Of a stretch of 64,000 bases of DNA, positions 28,326 through 40,289 are shown one piece after another. This DNA comes from Escarpia spicata. Its lineage: Eukaryota; Annelida; Polychaeta; Sabellida; Siboglinidae. Positions within the stretch are counted from its first letter, which is position 1; the number at the start of each line of letters is the position of its first letter. Made by a program: the position numbers and the translations under genes. The notes below the pieces were generated by a model. It did no database searches. It was not told where the DNA came from and saw nothing but the letters and a program-made list of their open reading frames with translations. The DNA is taken from assembly GCA_963995525.1 (NCBI GenBank), contig OZ023209.1:11079152-11143151 (forward strand), given 5' to 3'.

Positions 28326-28699
28326 AGTGTAATAGAAATAGAGGCAGTGGTGGTGGTAGTAGTAGTTGCTCTGGTTTTTGCAGCAGCAACATCATCGTGA
28401 CATCATCGTATGGTGTCCAGGTATTACAGCTAATACTATAAATTACTGCGTCGATTACTTATTGTTTTGTTGTGCGATTATTTAAGATCCTATTAATTGT
28501 TTTTCTGTGTTTGGAATGATCGCTTTATTGCGCTGTTTGTCACCTTTGTTTGAAGCCGTGTCAGTGTTTCCCCGCTGTGTTCTTTGTCTCGTCCAGGGCG
28601 ACGGCTGCCGTCGACCAGCGGCTGTCGCACGGACATCAATCGATCGTTGCTTCGCTTGGGTAATTCGGTTGTGTGAATTCCATTTAGCTCAAATGATTG

Positions 28700-28755
28700 T
28701 GTGTGTGTGTGTGTTTGCGCGCGCGCGCGTGTGTGTGTGTGCGCGCGTGTGCGTT
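28700..28755. repeat. (GT)n-(GC)n tract
   Basis: Alternating purine-pyrimidine run, GT then GCGCGCGCGC then GT, which has Z-DNA-forming composition. Confidence 0.85.
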
Positions 28756-28759
28756 GTGC

Positions 28760-29870
28760 TATGATCTATTACTAAAATAATATATGTTACAGACTTTCTT
28801 TCACAAACCTTTCTGAACCATCACATGCATGCTTGCAAGACAAGCACCGCTGCCTGACATTCGGGTTTACGTTTTTATTTAGTAAAAAGCTCTTCTTTAA
28901 AGTCGTGTTAAACGCACGCGACTAGGTCAAATAATACGGGACACGTCACACGCATTCGCCACCTCACTACCTGCCACGGATGTCATCAACCGAGGATGGA
29001 TGTCTCCCTAACATGCGCTTCGCTAGTTCTTTGTTCAATCTGCTGAAATATCGAGTTTTTGTTCCTTAACACTGTCACACCCTGATGAATGAAGCAGTAG
29101 TTTATTATTATGGGATATTTTTAAGGGACTAACTATGAGTATACAATATTATTTATTTATGCTTTTGACAAGTTATTTGTATTTTACGGCCACCCAACGA
29201 ATGTTTTCCTATCTAGGATGCATTCTTTAAAGAACACATGTATACTTTAATTCATGGACAACCATATTTTATTTATCCGGATTGCAATTCCCATATACCA
29301 TAACTATAATTCACATGGAGTGCAATTATCATTTTTAATATTCGAAATACAGATTTTATTATTATGTGTACAAATCAACATTTTAAATCCGACTATATCA
29401 ACAACAACATCACGGTTGTGATTGCTGTAACACATGGTTGGGAATTTTTTATGGAATTTATTAGGATTAAATAATAGCCGACGAAGATTATTACGCCGAC
29501 GATGATTCACCAAGGTGGAATTATATTTGTGTCGCATTGCCAATGATATTTTATGGTATCGTTGATGGATTATTTTTAAATGGCATAGTCCCAGTTTTCT
29601 AACATTCGTGTGTGAAATATCAGTGGCCTCTTACGATACGTTTACCTAAAAGGAATTCCGGTCAGCAAAGAAACGCACGGGAAACGGAGTCAACAAAAAA
29701 CTCAATTTATACGTATGGAGCAAACAACATGTTCACATAACTGACTTTATTACACACCACGTCAATCCCGACAACAAATGGCATTAGCGATTTAACGCAA
29801 TTATTATTATAGCCGAGATCCATACAACCTTCGACAGGCGGTTGTCTTGTCATGCCGCGTGGTACACGGG
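28760..29870. other. Spacer without recognised genes
   Basis: AT-rich. No motif-bearing frame was seen. The 3' UTR of pseudogene C, if any, would fall at the right end. Confidence 0.4.
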
Positions 29871-30179
29871 GCGACCTAGTAGGACTGGTTCGGCATGACG
29901 TTGGAGTTATCGCGGCATTCTCTGACAATAGCCCAGAAGGTCGAAGTTCCCCGCTGCCAGCCACACGGGTCGTCCTTGTAGACACGAGCGTAGCGCTAAC
30001 AATTCTGGTTCTGGGTCTTTGTCACGTAGCGTTGCATATAGCCGAGAACAGATTGGCGGGAGCAGTCCAAGTCGTGGTCACATGAGGGTAGGCCGTAGAC
30101 GACACGAGCGGGAGAGATACAGGTACATGTTATAGCTCACTCGATGTCTGTGTGTAACAGTTTACACCGCATTTGCGCA

Positions 30180-30370
30180 CAGACACTCACTTGGACACAC
30201 GCCTAAATACGTACACGCACACGGATACACATACACACCTACTCACGCACACGCTACACGCACGCGCACGCACATACACACACAAACACACACAAACACA
30301 CACAAACACACACAAACACACACACGCACGCACACTCAAACACACACACACACACACGCGCGCGCGCGCA
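30180..30370. repeat. (CA)n/(CACAAA)n/(CG)n simple repeat in intron of pseudogene C
   Basis: Mixed CACA, CACAAA and CACGCACG units ending in GCGCGCGCGC. It lies in the intron between exons 3 and 4. Confidence 0.9.
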
Positions 30371-31009
30371 CATAAACTACACGCATCTAAATAATTACAC
30401 ACATTACACACATAATAATCTCTCATTTAACGGCAATACTGCTCCCACAAACAAAAAGATCAATCAGGGTCGCCGGAGTCAAACCAATATACCCATGTGA
30501 TGCGGAAAGGTCCGAGTCCCCAGCCGGATTGAACATCACTACAGCCACTCGCCGCCTGGGCCCCAACATCATAACTGTATTATACAGAGTACATGCAGTG
30601 TATCTTAAACATTATACCAAATAGTATATTTCAGTAGTGAATACAGTATTATGGATACGACTTTCATAACACCGTGTATTTCCGCTGCACATGTCTAGAT
30701 GTATATGATAAAACAACTATCTTCTCTTGTGACTGCCAATGCCAAAGGGGCCGTCTGAACGTTTGTGTTAGCCAAAAGGAAACTGCATCAGATAGGGCTT
30801 GTCATTTGCCAAATATAAAATATTGGTATGGTTCGATATAATTAAAATGATATATTCTATATGGAACTTATTGTGATACCTTGAAAGTAATGTAGCACAC
30901 ACATTAAAAATAAAAGGAAATACTAAGAATTAAGCATTCACTATGCTAAATGTACTTTATTTCAGAATATGATAGACCTATATAATTATTAAATATCACG
31001 CAAGAGCGA

Positions 31010-31137
31010 CGGCAGCAGCAACAGCAACAACATCATTTACAACACGAGTAGTAATTTCAACATCAGCAGCAGCAACGGCAGCAGCTGAACAACAGCACCG
31101 GCAGATACACCAACATCCACAAAATTACCAGCAATAA

Positions 31138-31176
<39 letters not shown>

Positions 31177-31195
31177 CAAAAGCAGCAGTAGCAAG
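31010..31195. repeat. (CAG/CAA)n trinucleotide tract
   Basis: Degenerate AGC/AAC triplets with a core of about 10 CAG units at about 31140-31170. Located in the intron between exons 2 and 3 of pseudogene C. Confidence 0.9.
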
Positions 31196-31703
31196 AATAA
31201 CCAATGAACAACCGAAATATGTAAATTAATCAAATGGTGTTCCCCTTACCTCGCAGATACAACGAAGGCATTTGTTAGTAGGACCTACAAATAAAACACC
31301 TTTATGTTTGTGACTGTCACTATCATCGACATCAGGCATATGAATCACGAAGCTTTATAGGCTAAACTGTTGACATTATTGTTAATCTCCATGGTGTTCA
31401 TGGAATATGCGATCCGAAATGCTTACCTGTCTCTTGTAACATGGTTTATCAGTGGTTGTTTTCAGACAGTTACGTTGCAAAACCACATGTTCGCAGTAGG
31501 TGACAGTGTATGAATGGGATTGCTGTCATTACTCGTGACAATTAAGTCGTGATGAATTAAAGGCAGTTAGACGGACTCCAAAACCTACGAGCTAAGACAA
31601 ATGGCAAAAGATCTCGGCTAATGACCCAGTAACACTTACCTGCTGATACGGTGACGCTCATGGCAGTCAAGCTCAGAAGAATCCCAGTTGCCTCAGCCGA
31701 CAT

Positions 31704-32480
31704 GTTGCACTACAACATTCAGATACATGTTTTCTTCAGAACACTGACTTATCAATTCAAGCTAGTCTTATCAAATAAGTGTAAATTACATCAGAATCAA
31801 TCACCTTTCGTTACTCCGCTTTACTTACATTATATTTCGATTTAAGCAACACAGTTCCAAACAAATTATATTCCATATATTATATCAGTATAGTCGTACG
31901 TTAAACGAACTTCCCATAGCTACAGGTGCGGTCATTTTATTTTACTGAATAAAATTGTGCGCAGCACACCACGTTACAAGGTATTCTCGTTATTGTGACC
32001 TCGAATATTAATATTCGAAATCTTAATTGAATACATCCCCATACACGTTACGAACTGTTTAATCAATCGCTCAGTTCTACTCAGTTCTATGACAACTATA
32101 ACCAGAGTGACGGAAAACGTATAAAAGGAACAATTGCTTATAAATAATTCATTTGGTGCAATTTGTATGCGAGGCTTTGAAAGAACACACACAATCACAA
32201 AAGAAATCATGTTTCAAGCCGCGCTGGGCTTAGCGGCTGCGCCGATTCAAACGTCTGAATGCAACCAGTCGCTTATCGTATTGACCGTACGTATTCGGAC
32301 TATTATACAGAAGGCTGCTCGAAAACATACGGTACCCACATTTCAGTAACTACTGAAACATATCTGTATTCGACTTACTATCTGTAACTCGGATATACTG
32401 AACAATATGGTGATATTCTAGCATGTTCATTAAGCGAGCATTCATTGTACATTAAGAAAAAAACACTTGCACTTTTTAAT
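31704..32480. other. Upstream region of pseudogene C
   Basis: No clear TATA box was found for the minus-strand gene. A plus-strand ACGTATAAAAGG at about 32117-32128 precedes a 71-codon frame (32134-32349) that resembles nothing known. Confidence 0.35.
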
Positions 32481-32487
32481 ATCAGCA

Positions 32488-32905
32488 TCATCACTGTGCA
32501 GCTATAGTGGATGGGCGAAGGCATGTATTTTCCAAACGTGCCTGTCTCTGCCAGATGGTAACCTTCCAGTATTCATCTAGTTCGTCTCTCCACCGTCTCA
32601 CCCGTCTTCCTCTAGATTGTTTCCCTCCGTAAAGTCTCCAGGCACTGATATGCGATGTCCATCGATTATCTCGTAATGCATTGATGTGCCCTGCCCAGGT
32701 CCACTTCTGTCTTCCGATTTGTTTTATCACGTCTATGACCTTTGTCTTCTCTCATATCCAGATGTTTATTTTTCTCTCCCGATATATGATGTTTAACATA
32801 TTTATTTCCATCTTCGCTTGTGCGGCTGCTATCTTGTTCTTTGCCTGGTTGGTGAGTGTCCAGGTTTCCTCGCCGTATGTCATCACTGGAAATACGCACG
32901 AGTTG
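32488..32905 (-). mobile_element. RTE-like LINE C-terminal fragment
   Basis: Minus frames give QIGRQKWTWAGHINALRDNR, WTSHISAWRLYGGKQSRGR and WRDELDEYW. This is the characteristic tail of RTE-type ORF2 proteins (RRxKWTWAGHxxRxxDNRW). It is preceded in another frame by text matching the copy at 39018-39425. It ends in GATGATGCTGA-like DNA, consistent with the short trinucleotide tail of RTE elements. Confidence 0.85.
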
Positions 32906-32909
32906 TAGA

Positions 32910-34890
32910 CTTGTTTTTTAAGCAGGTTCCAAAATTACCATTGAAGATGTCACGCTGTTTGGCGAGTCCAGCCGGCCGTGAGTCTTCTTTGATCTAATTT
33001 AGTCAGGGTTTGCATTATACTATGTTGTGTTTTGAAACCACACTTCATAACTACTTGTTTCAGTGAAGACGTCAACAAAATGTCAACAACTGTTTAATAA
33101 TGGCGATTTGACGACGTCTTCTCGTTGGCCACACGATTGTCACATATGCGTCCTTGACTCGCGACTCGTTCGTTGAGTTTCTTATAATGAACAGGCGTGT
33201 TCCCTGAATTAGGTTTGGATCCGTATTTATACATTGACGACTAGGTGGTTGGCACCTGGTTTTTATTAACGTTGTTCGTAGTCCAATGGTTTATAGAGTG
33301 ATACGAATTGCAAGTCGTATTGTTAAAAAACAAAACACTTTTGCTGTGTCCCTTCATTTGCGACAAGCAAGAAATGTTGTCCACATTCACTTGCAGGTGT
33401 CAATCAAGCCCAGTGACCACATATTTTTCCACCGGGTCAGTAACGTCAGTAAGGTCCATGTGATTGTTTACACTTTGAGGAACTAACACGTTTTCAGCAG
33501 TATTCATATCAGCCAATAGTCAAAATTGGCCGCTGTAAGAACCAAACTCTTTACAAAAAGTAATTAAGGATGCTGCCTCTGGTTTAATGATACAATCCAG
33601 AAACACATACAATTTTGCCATGTTGTGCTTTCGTCAAATACGATTCTAATGATGTATACATTGTCAAGGGTTGCCATACATATAAAAATGTTACATCGGA
33701 ATGAAGACACCCACCGTCTATGTCATAACCGGTCCAACTGGTGACAAATTTTTACCAATTTGAACCTTTGTAAACTTACTTGAATTATCATTTACGTTAC
33801 AACATTTTGACGTATTTCTGTAGTGTGATCATCAATAAGAGAAACATCCATAACATTTCTCAAAAGATATAATATTTCTTAGAGGAAAAACGAGAAATTT
33901 CCGAGGTCGGATCAAATAGAATTTTTTTTACAAAATGTACCGTAAAAAATATTTTGTAACCAGAACTCTTAAATATTTGGCATTAGAGATTTATATATAT
34001 GAAAGCTAATAATAACATAAAAATGATACGTCGCCATGTTTTGCTTAACATACATGCATTATGTTTGTCACTATTTGAAAATTCTGTGGACAAACTTTCC
34101 ACAAATTTGATAAAATAAACCAAAAAACTCGTTATTACAATTTTTATATTATAATGAGAAAAAGTTTGATTAATTGATTAATCATTTCACTCGAAAGAGG
34201 GGGCTTATTAGAACTGTGGTCAGTGTCTTTCTTCAGCCTTGTGTAGTAATCACATTACATTGATAAACAGTCTTCTTACAAAAGTGTCCACCTTTCTCTC
34301 GAAACTTTATTTCATCTGTTTATATCCGCAAGTTAATCCGTCGAATGATGATAAATTTATGTTATTGTAAACACAAAACTGATGTTGACAACTGTCATAT
34401 TTCATAGAAACGCCGCGCATGCGCCTCTCGACATGTTGATGGCTCATTTTAAATTCGATAGGGCGACATCGCCGTCACCCGCCGTCAGGTAGAGCTATGA
34501 AAGATATGCGCAGAAAATGTGCGCAGTGAACTAGGGGCGGCCTCCTTAACCTAAAATGTCATCGAAAAACGCGGCGCTCACGATCAAAATGCGCACGTTT
34601 ACTGAATTATATCGTTAATAAATCGCCCAGGACGTACCTAATGGCGAGGTAATGTAATTTTGTTAAATCAAAACGAGACGCCATGAGTAGTGCAGACATC
34701 GTATTTAAACAAACTACGCAATTGGATTTTGGGAATGAGACTTTTTGAAAGATGTGAGACATGAAGTCCGGTTATCGAGAACGCTGAGCTGAGACATATA
34801 CATCTACGTATGCAGGCGGTGGGCGAGTGTTAGATAAGCGTTTCTTGCAATTCCAGATTTCTTTATTTAGCTTGTAACTTGGGGATGCGA
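32910..34890. other. Gene-poor AT-rich spacer
   Basis: Only short frames; no motif, array or splice-paired exon was recognised on either strand. Confidence 0.45.
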
Positions 34891-34899
34891 GCTCAAATG

Positions 34900-36340
34900 C
34901 AGCACTGGCCCGTATGGTATGAGAGGGTGCAATGGTAGTAGCCCATTGCTGGCCCATATTGTATGAGAGGGTGCAATGGGAGTAGCCCATTGCTGGCCCA
35001 TATGGTATGAGAGGGTGCAATGGGAGTAGCCCATTGCTGGCCCGTATGATATGAGAGGGTGCAATGGGAGTAGCCCATTGCTGGCCCGTATGGTATGAGA
35101 GGGTGCAATGGGAGTAGCCCATTGCTGGCCCGTATGGTATGAGAGGGTGCAATGGGAGTAGCCCATTGCTGGCCCGTATGATATGAGAGGGTGCAATGGG
35201 AGTAGCCCATTGCTGGCCCGTATGATATGAGAGGGTGCAGTGGGAGTAGCCCATTGCTGGCCCGTATGGTATGAGAGGGTGCAATGGGAGTAGCCCACTG
35301 CTGGCCCGTATGATATGAGAGGGTGCAATGGGAGTAGCCCATTGCTGGCCCGTATGATATGAGAGGGTGCAGTGGGAGTAGCCCATTGCTGGCCCGTATG
35401 GTATGAGAGGGTGCAATGGGAGTAGCCCACTGCTGGCCCGTATGGTATGAGAGGGTGCAGTGGGAGTAGCCCACTGCTGGCCCGTATGGTATGAGAGGGT
35501 GCAGTGGGAGTAGCCCACTGCTGGCCCGTATGATATGAGAGGGTGCAGTGGGAGTAGCCCATTGCTGGCCCGTATGGTATGAGAGGGTGCAATGGGAGTA
35601 GCCCACTGCTGGCCCGTATGGTATGAGAGGGTGCAGTGGGAGTAGCCCACTGCTGGCCCGTATGGTATGAGAGGGTGCAGTGGGAGTAGCCCACTGCTGG
35701 CCCGTATGATATGAGAGGGTGCAATGGGAGTAGCCCATTGCTGGCCCATGTGGTATGAGAGGGTGCAATGGGAGTAGCCCATTGCTGGCCCGTATGATAT
35801 GAGAGGGTGCAACGGGAGTAGCCCATTGCTGGCCCGTATGGTATGAGAGGGTGCAACGGGAGTAGCCCATTGTTGGCCCGTATGGTATGAGAGGGTGCAG
35901 TGGGAGTAGACCATTGCTGGCCCGTATGGTATGAGAGGGTGCAGTGGGAGTAGCCCATTGCAGGCCCGTGTGGTATGAGAGGGTGCAATGAGAGTAGCCC
36001 ATTGCTGGCCCGTATGATATGAGAGGGTGCAGTGGGAGTAGCCCATTGCTGGCCCGTATGATATGAGAGGGTGCAATGGGAGTAGCCCATTGCTGGTCCG
36101 TATGATATGAGAGGGTGCAGTGGGAGTAGCCCATTGCTGGCCCGTATGGTATGAGAGGGTGCAATGGGAGTAGCCCATTGCTGGTCCGTATGATATGAGA
36201 GGGTGCAATGGGAGTAGCCCATTGCTGGCCCGTATGATATGAGAGGGTGCAATGGGAGTAGCCCATTGCTGGCCCGTATGATATGAGAGGGTGCAATGGG
36301 AGTAGCCCATTGCTGGCCCGTATGGTATGAGAGGGTGCAG
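34900..36340. repeat. 44-bp minisatellite, about 33 copies, hairpin in every unit
   Basis: Unit: GCCCGTATGGTATGAGAGGG + TGCAATGGGAGTAG + CCCATTGCTG (44 bp). Each unit contains GCAATGGG-AGTAG-CCCATTGC, an 8-bp inverted repeat around a 5-nt loop. Variation is limited to a few positions: GGT/GAT in TATG(G/A)TATG, A/G in GCA(A/G)TGGG and T/C in CCCA(T/C)TGC. The minus strand of the unit has no stop in any frame, so all three minus frames stay open for 1.4-1.8 kb. Since 44 is 2 mod 3, the translated period is 44 residues. I regard these frames as by-products of the array. Confidence 0.96.
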
Positions 36341-36344
36341 TTGG

Positions 36345-39010
36345 TGCCTACGCATTGCTTCGCTGAGGCAATTTTGCTTCCCGCATCGTAAACATTGAAA
36401 CATATGGCCAACCACACAGTGTGATTGGCAGGTTGTACCAAACCGATTACACCCTAAAATAGAATGCATAATAAGACATATAACCACAATCGTGATTACT
36501 TGGTTGAATAACCCATCTTTAACCAAAAATCCAAAATCTGACCGCCTACTGTGTAACCAGTGACCTGTGTACCGAAGCAATGCCTGGTCGGCGATTTTAA
36601 CATAGGTAGTAGGTTAATTTTGTGTGATATTTGATGGTAAGCAAATATGACCCATAATTTAAAAAAATCCAAATTGTGTGTCGCAAACGCCATGTACGAT
36701 AACCGTTGATATATGTGGACAAAATCTAAAATGGTTGGAAAGTTGTAACCCACTGATTTCATTCGGAAAAATAATAGTTAACATGGTTATTTAACAAAAT
36801 TTTGGTCAAATTTTGCATTTTTCGGCGGCACACATATGAACCAAACCTGGCTAAAACCCCAACAAAAACTCCGATTGTGTAATGTTTGGCCTATGTAAAG
36901 AAACTTTAAGCTGATTTGGAACATACAATAATATTATTATACAGACACATAATACGGTGTTTATCAAATGTATGTCAAAATTTACATAAAAACCCGTTTT
37001 CTGACGTAAAAATCGAAAATCAGAAAGTCCAACAACCAATACCATAATCAGTAATGTATATTTGGAACATATAAAATGGTTGGCTGCTTGTAAAAGAAAT
37101 GCCTACGAAAATGTTCTGAGCAATTTTCTCGTCCTCTATATTAGTAAATAAAACAACTAGCGTTCACCTAAACTTGGAGCAACAAACCATTCTTCTGGTT
37201 TTAAATATGTTTCCGCCGACAATTGTATAGCACAGCCGATATGTCCAGGTCAACCGAACGTAAACCGTATTGACGCCTTCTTGGACGTAGCTCACTACTC
37301 TATTCGTTCACTGTTTCCACCTCCTTCCGACATGTATGCGGCATACCGGGAGCAACAAATACGTTAAACAATAAATCTTAATAACTACCTGCGTTTTTGT
37401 TATACATCGCCAGTTGGCAGACCAAAGGTTAATGGTCGAAGGAAGCGAGTGGATATCAGGTGTCTGACATTTTAGTACTGAGAGGTAAAGAGAAAAAAGA
37501 GAAAGAGAGAGGTGTTTGCTATGACATAACTTTGAAACAGTTTTTTCCATTAACTGAAATACCGTATAGTTTTCCCAACTGACGATAGTTGGTCCTTGGA
37601 ACAATCGTAAAAAAATATATCACACGCACGCACAGCACGACGTTCGTGTTTTTTAATCGCTGCTCCTGTACGGTGGCGCGTCCGTATGAATTGCGTTTCC
37701 TAAGCACGAAGTAGTTACACATTTTAGTACAAACAGTGCATAGAAAAGATATGATAATACCTAAATGTCAACACTACTTAATGCTACCCGAGTGTTACCA
37801 ATGCTATTTTCTATGGAAAATCAGGACACTCTAGCGCGGCTAATCCTATTTCATTGAACAATTATTCTTCTCCTAATATTGACGTGTTTTTGTAATCATA
37901 TATTTACAAAATTTTCACAAACTACACCAATTATTAATCGTTATATATTTGTAATAGGTATCCGAAAAGCACAAATGTTTAGTAGCTTACCACATATGTT
38001 GTTGGACGTATAACCAAGATAGACATAACATGTCAATAGCATTGATCAATATTTGTGAAAACAGTGGATATGTTTTAAAGTATCATTTAGATGTCATAAT
38101 AAGTATTATGAAATGCTCATTGTTTCAACAATATATATATATATTTATATAAAACGCGTTTTACCTTCCATTTGGCAATATCAAAGCACCATAGCATCTT
38201 TATTGGGAGACACTACCGAGTTGTTTACAATTTGAATTGCTGTATACATGTGTTTTAGTGATGGTTTTATTAGCATTCACATTTTAAGCGACCTGGGCAG
38301 GAAAGGTTTATTTTGTTTTGACGATGTTTATTACGACACTGGTCACCACTTGGAAATAACAATACATAAAAGGAAACATTGTAATGCTACCTGAATACAT
38401 CCAGTACTATTACGTTTGTAAAAAACAATTAAAAGGAAAGCGATTTTTTTTTCTCTCCACAAATGACAGTATCTTTTTTGCACTACACATTCACAATGTC
38501 ATCACCATACATCATTTGCTACATATTTTAAATGTTTCTAAAAAAGCTTTACCGCTTCACAAATGTTTGCCAGACGTACATGCAAACATAATGTGAAGCA
38601 TGTGTGAGGCGTGCGTGTGTGTTCAATTACACTTGGTGCAATCACATTTATGAGCTGCTATCTGTTTGAGTAAATGTAGCATTCTTGCAGTTTTAGGCAC
38701 TTCCATTCAGGTATTAATATTGTCAGTGCTGTTTCGGCATAGTGCACATGTACACATTCCCCGAAGAATACACTCGACGACACCAATGTCAGCAAGAAAT
38801 AGCATGAATTATCTCCGTTTTCTCCGTGTTGGATGCCAGTATCTAATAATTTCCTACTTATCGAACTCCAAGCGATGTTTCTACTCTGCAGAGAGGTGAT
38901 TGATTCCTGGCGTCACACTGGTTTATCGTCGGCACCTAGGTTTGCAAAAAGATTGGCCGTTAAAACGTACATGCGTATGCCTTTAGGTGTTGACGTACTT
39001 TCTTGCATAT
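36345..39010. other. Gene-poor AT-rich spacer
   Basis: Contains a (TA)n-like run at about 38132-38153 and many short frames without motifs. No exon or transposon was recognised. Confidence 0.45.
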
Positions 39011-39017
39011 TTATTTA

Positions 39018-39388
39018 CCTCTAGGACAAGCTAGCAGCCGCACAAATAAAGATGGAAAGAAGTATTTAAACATCACATATCGGGAGAGAAAAACAAACAT
39101 CTGGGTAAGAGAGAAGACAAAGGTCGTAGGCGTGAGACAAATCAGAAGACAGAAGTGGACGTGGCCAGGGCACATCGGCAGACTACGAGATAACCGACTG
39201 ACTTCGCGTATCACAACCTGCAGACCTTACGAAGGGGAACGATCTATAGGAAGACCGGCGAAACGGTGGAGAAACGAACTAGACGAGTAGTGGAAGGGCA
39301 CCATCTGGCAGATGATAACGCAAGACAGGCAGATTTAGAAACGACATGCTGAGACCTTCGCACAACCACGGGACACTACGGCTGCACA

Positions 39389-39423
<35 letters not shown>

Positions 39424-39425
39424 AA
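39018..39425 (+). mobile_element. RTE-like LINE C-terminal fragment with (ATG)n tail
   Basis: Encodes IRRQKWTWPGHIGRLRDNRL, TSRITTCRPYEGERS and WRNELDE, a diverged sister of the copy at 32488-32905 (same GAAGATGGAAA...TCGGGAGAGAAAAA text). It ends in about 12 ATG triplets at 39389-39424, as RTE-type elements often do. It is truncated at its 5' side. Confidence 0.88.
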
Positions 39426-39429
39426 AGAT

Positions 39430-40280
39430 GAGATGACGGCGAAATGAAATTGCAAGCTCCATGTTCAAGTGATTGGTGAATACGTCGGTGTTATGAGTGA
39501 AGCGGTTAATTAGTCTGGACGGTTCAAATGAGTGATATATTTACTTATTTCACAATAAGTTTAGTTTTTCCATGACGTTTCGGCAGCTTTCAGCAGTCTT
39601 CCTCAGACGGCTCCCGCTAGATGTCGACACGGTAGTCTTGTGCAGATATACAGCTGTAGTCACTCTGATGTGTGACCCGACGGCCGCGCCTTGGCTGGCT
39701 CTTCAAGAGATTGCCATATATGTGCAAGAGTCTGTACCGGGTTTCACCTCGATTCATGCTGTTCATGTTTTTTTCTAATATAGATCGCTTCGCTGATTCC
39801 TCTTATTCTCCAGTCCGACTGCCTCTCTACAAATGTGACTCCCCCAGTCTATTGTGTGACTTTGCTGAGTTATGTGATCTTCGATGATCTTGTTACAAAT
39901 TGAGCGAGCGTTAGCAATGCCCTATTTGACACGTGCCGCGACCCGGCTCACCGCGCCCGGCGACATGGCGGATATAACATTCCTGGCAACACTTTGAATA
40001 TTGCCGAGTAATATGGAGATAAGATTATTAATGTTTTGCTCGGATTGTTGGTTGCCCGTTGGTCATCCGGTTGACTGAACTGTTTCGTTGCGTTTCGCAA
40101 TCTTACGACCGCCTCGAAGGAGTCGCCTCGTAACGTTTCGTCTGTAGAGTGCTGTTCAGTCTCATCCAAGCATTCCACAACGAATGTATGGCACAGTTCA
40201 GGTTGACGGATCGATATCTGAATCCTTCCCCATCAAAAATGACGCGAAGCAGCGACTTGTTTTGGAATATTTTTATCCAC
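39430..40280. other. Spacer with possible old repeats
   Basis: The segment near 39571 (GACGTTTCGGCAGCTTTCAG then TCTTCCTCAGAC) resembles ends of Penelope-like elements, but no reverse transcriptase or GIY-YIG text follows. Otherwise nothing was recognised. Confidence 0.3.
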
Positions 40281-40289
40281 ATTACTCAA

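Larger units (their letters stand above)
29876..31703 (-). pseudogene. i-type lysozyme-like pseudogene C
   Basis: All four exons are traceable. Exon 1, 31703-31640 (64 bp), encodes signal peptide MSAEATGILLSLTAMSVTVS and has a good GTAAG donor. Exon 2, 31284-31250 (35 bp), encodes PTNKCLRCICE with TTTGTAG acceptor and GTAAGG donor. Exon 3, 30555-30462 (94 bp), encodes AASGCSDVQSGWGLGPFRI then TWVYWFDSG. Exon 4, 30092-29876 (217 bp), has ARVYKDDPCGW and FWAIVRECRD. Phases 1-0-1 match genes A and B. Lesions: the exon 3 donor is GA instead of GT; the exon 4 acceptor position is GG instead of AG; exon 4 is 217 bp where 2 mod 3 is needed, so it is frameshifted; and an in-frame TAG replaces the GAG of the CERY motif. 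The catalytic Glu position reads Ala (CICEAASGC), although a possible Asp (CSDV) remains. The first two exons look undamaged. Confidence 0.85.

Noticed and set aside
32134..32349. Small plus-strand gene behind a TATA-like ACGTATAAAAGG
   Set aside because: The 71-residue text has no signal peptide, cysteine pattern or known motif, and its TATA-like site overlaps AT-rich DNA.
34772..36580. 602-, 524- and 467-codon minus frames as a large repetitive protein
   Set aside because: All three frames of the same strand are open because the 44-bp unit has no stop in any frame. There is no signal for one frame over another and no non-repeat domain.
39571..39605. Penelope-like element
   Set aside because: Only a short GACGTTTCGGC...TCTTCCTCAG segment resembles such ends; no RT or GIY-YIG text was found.
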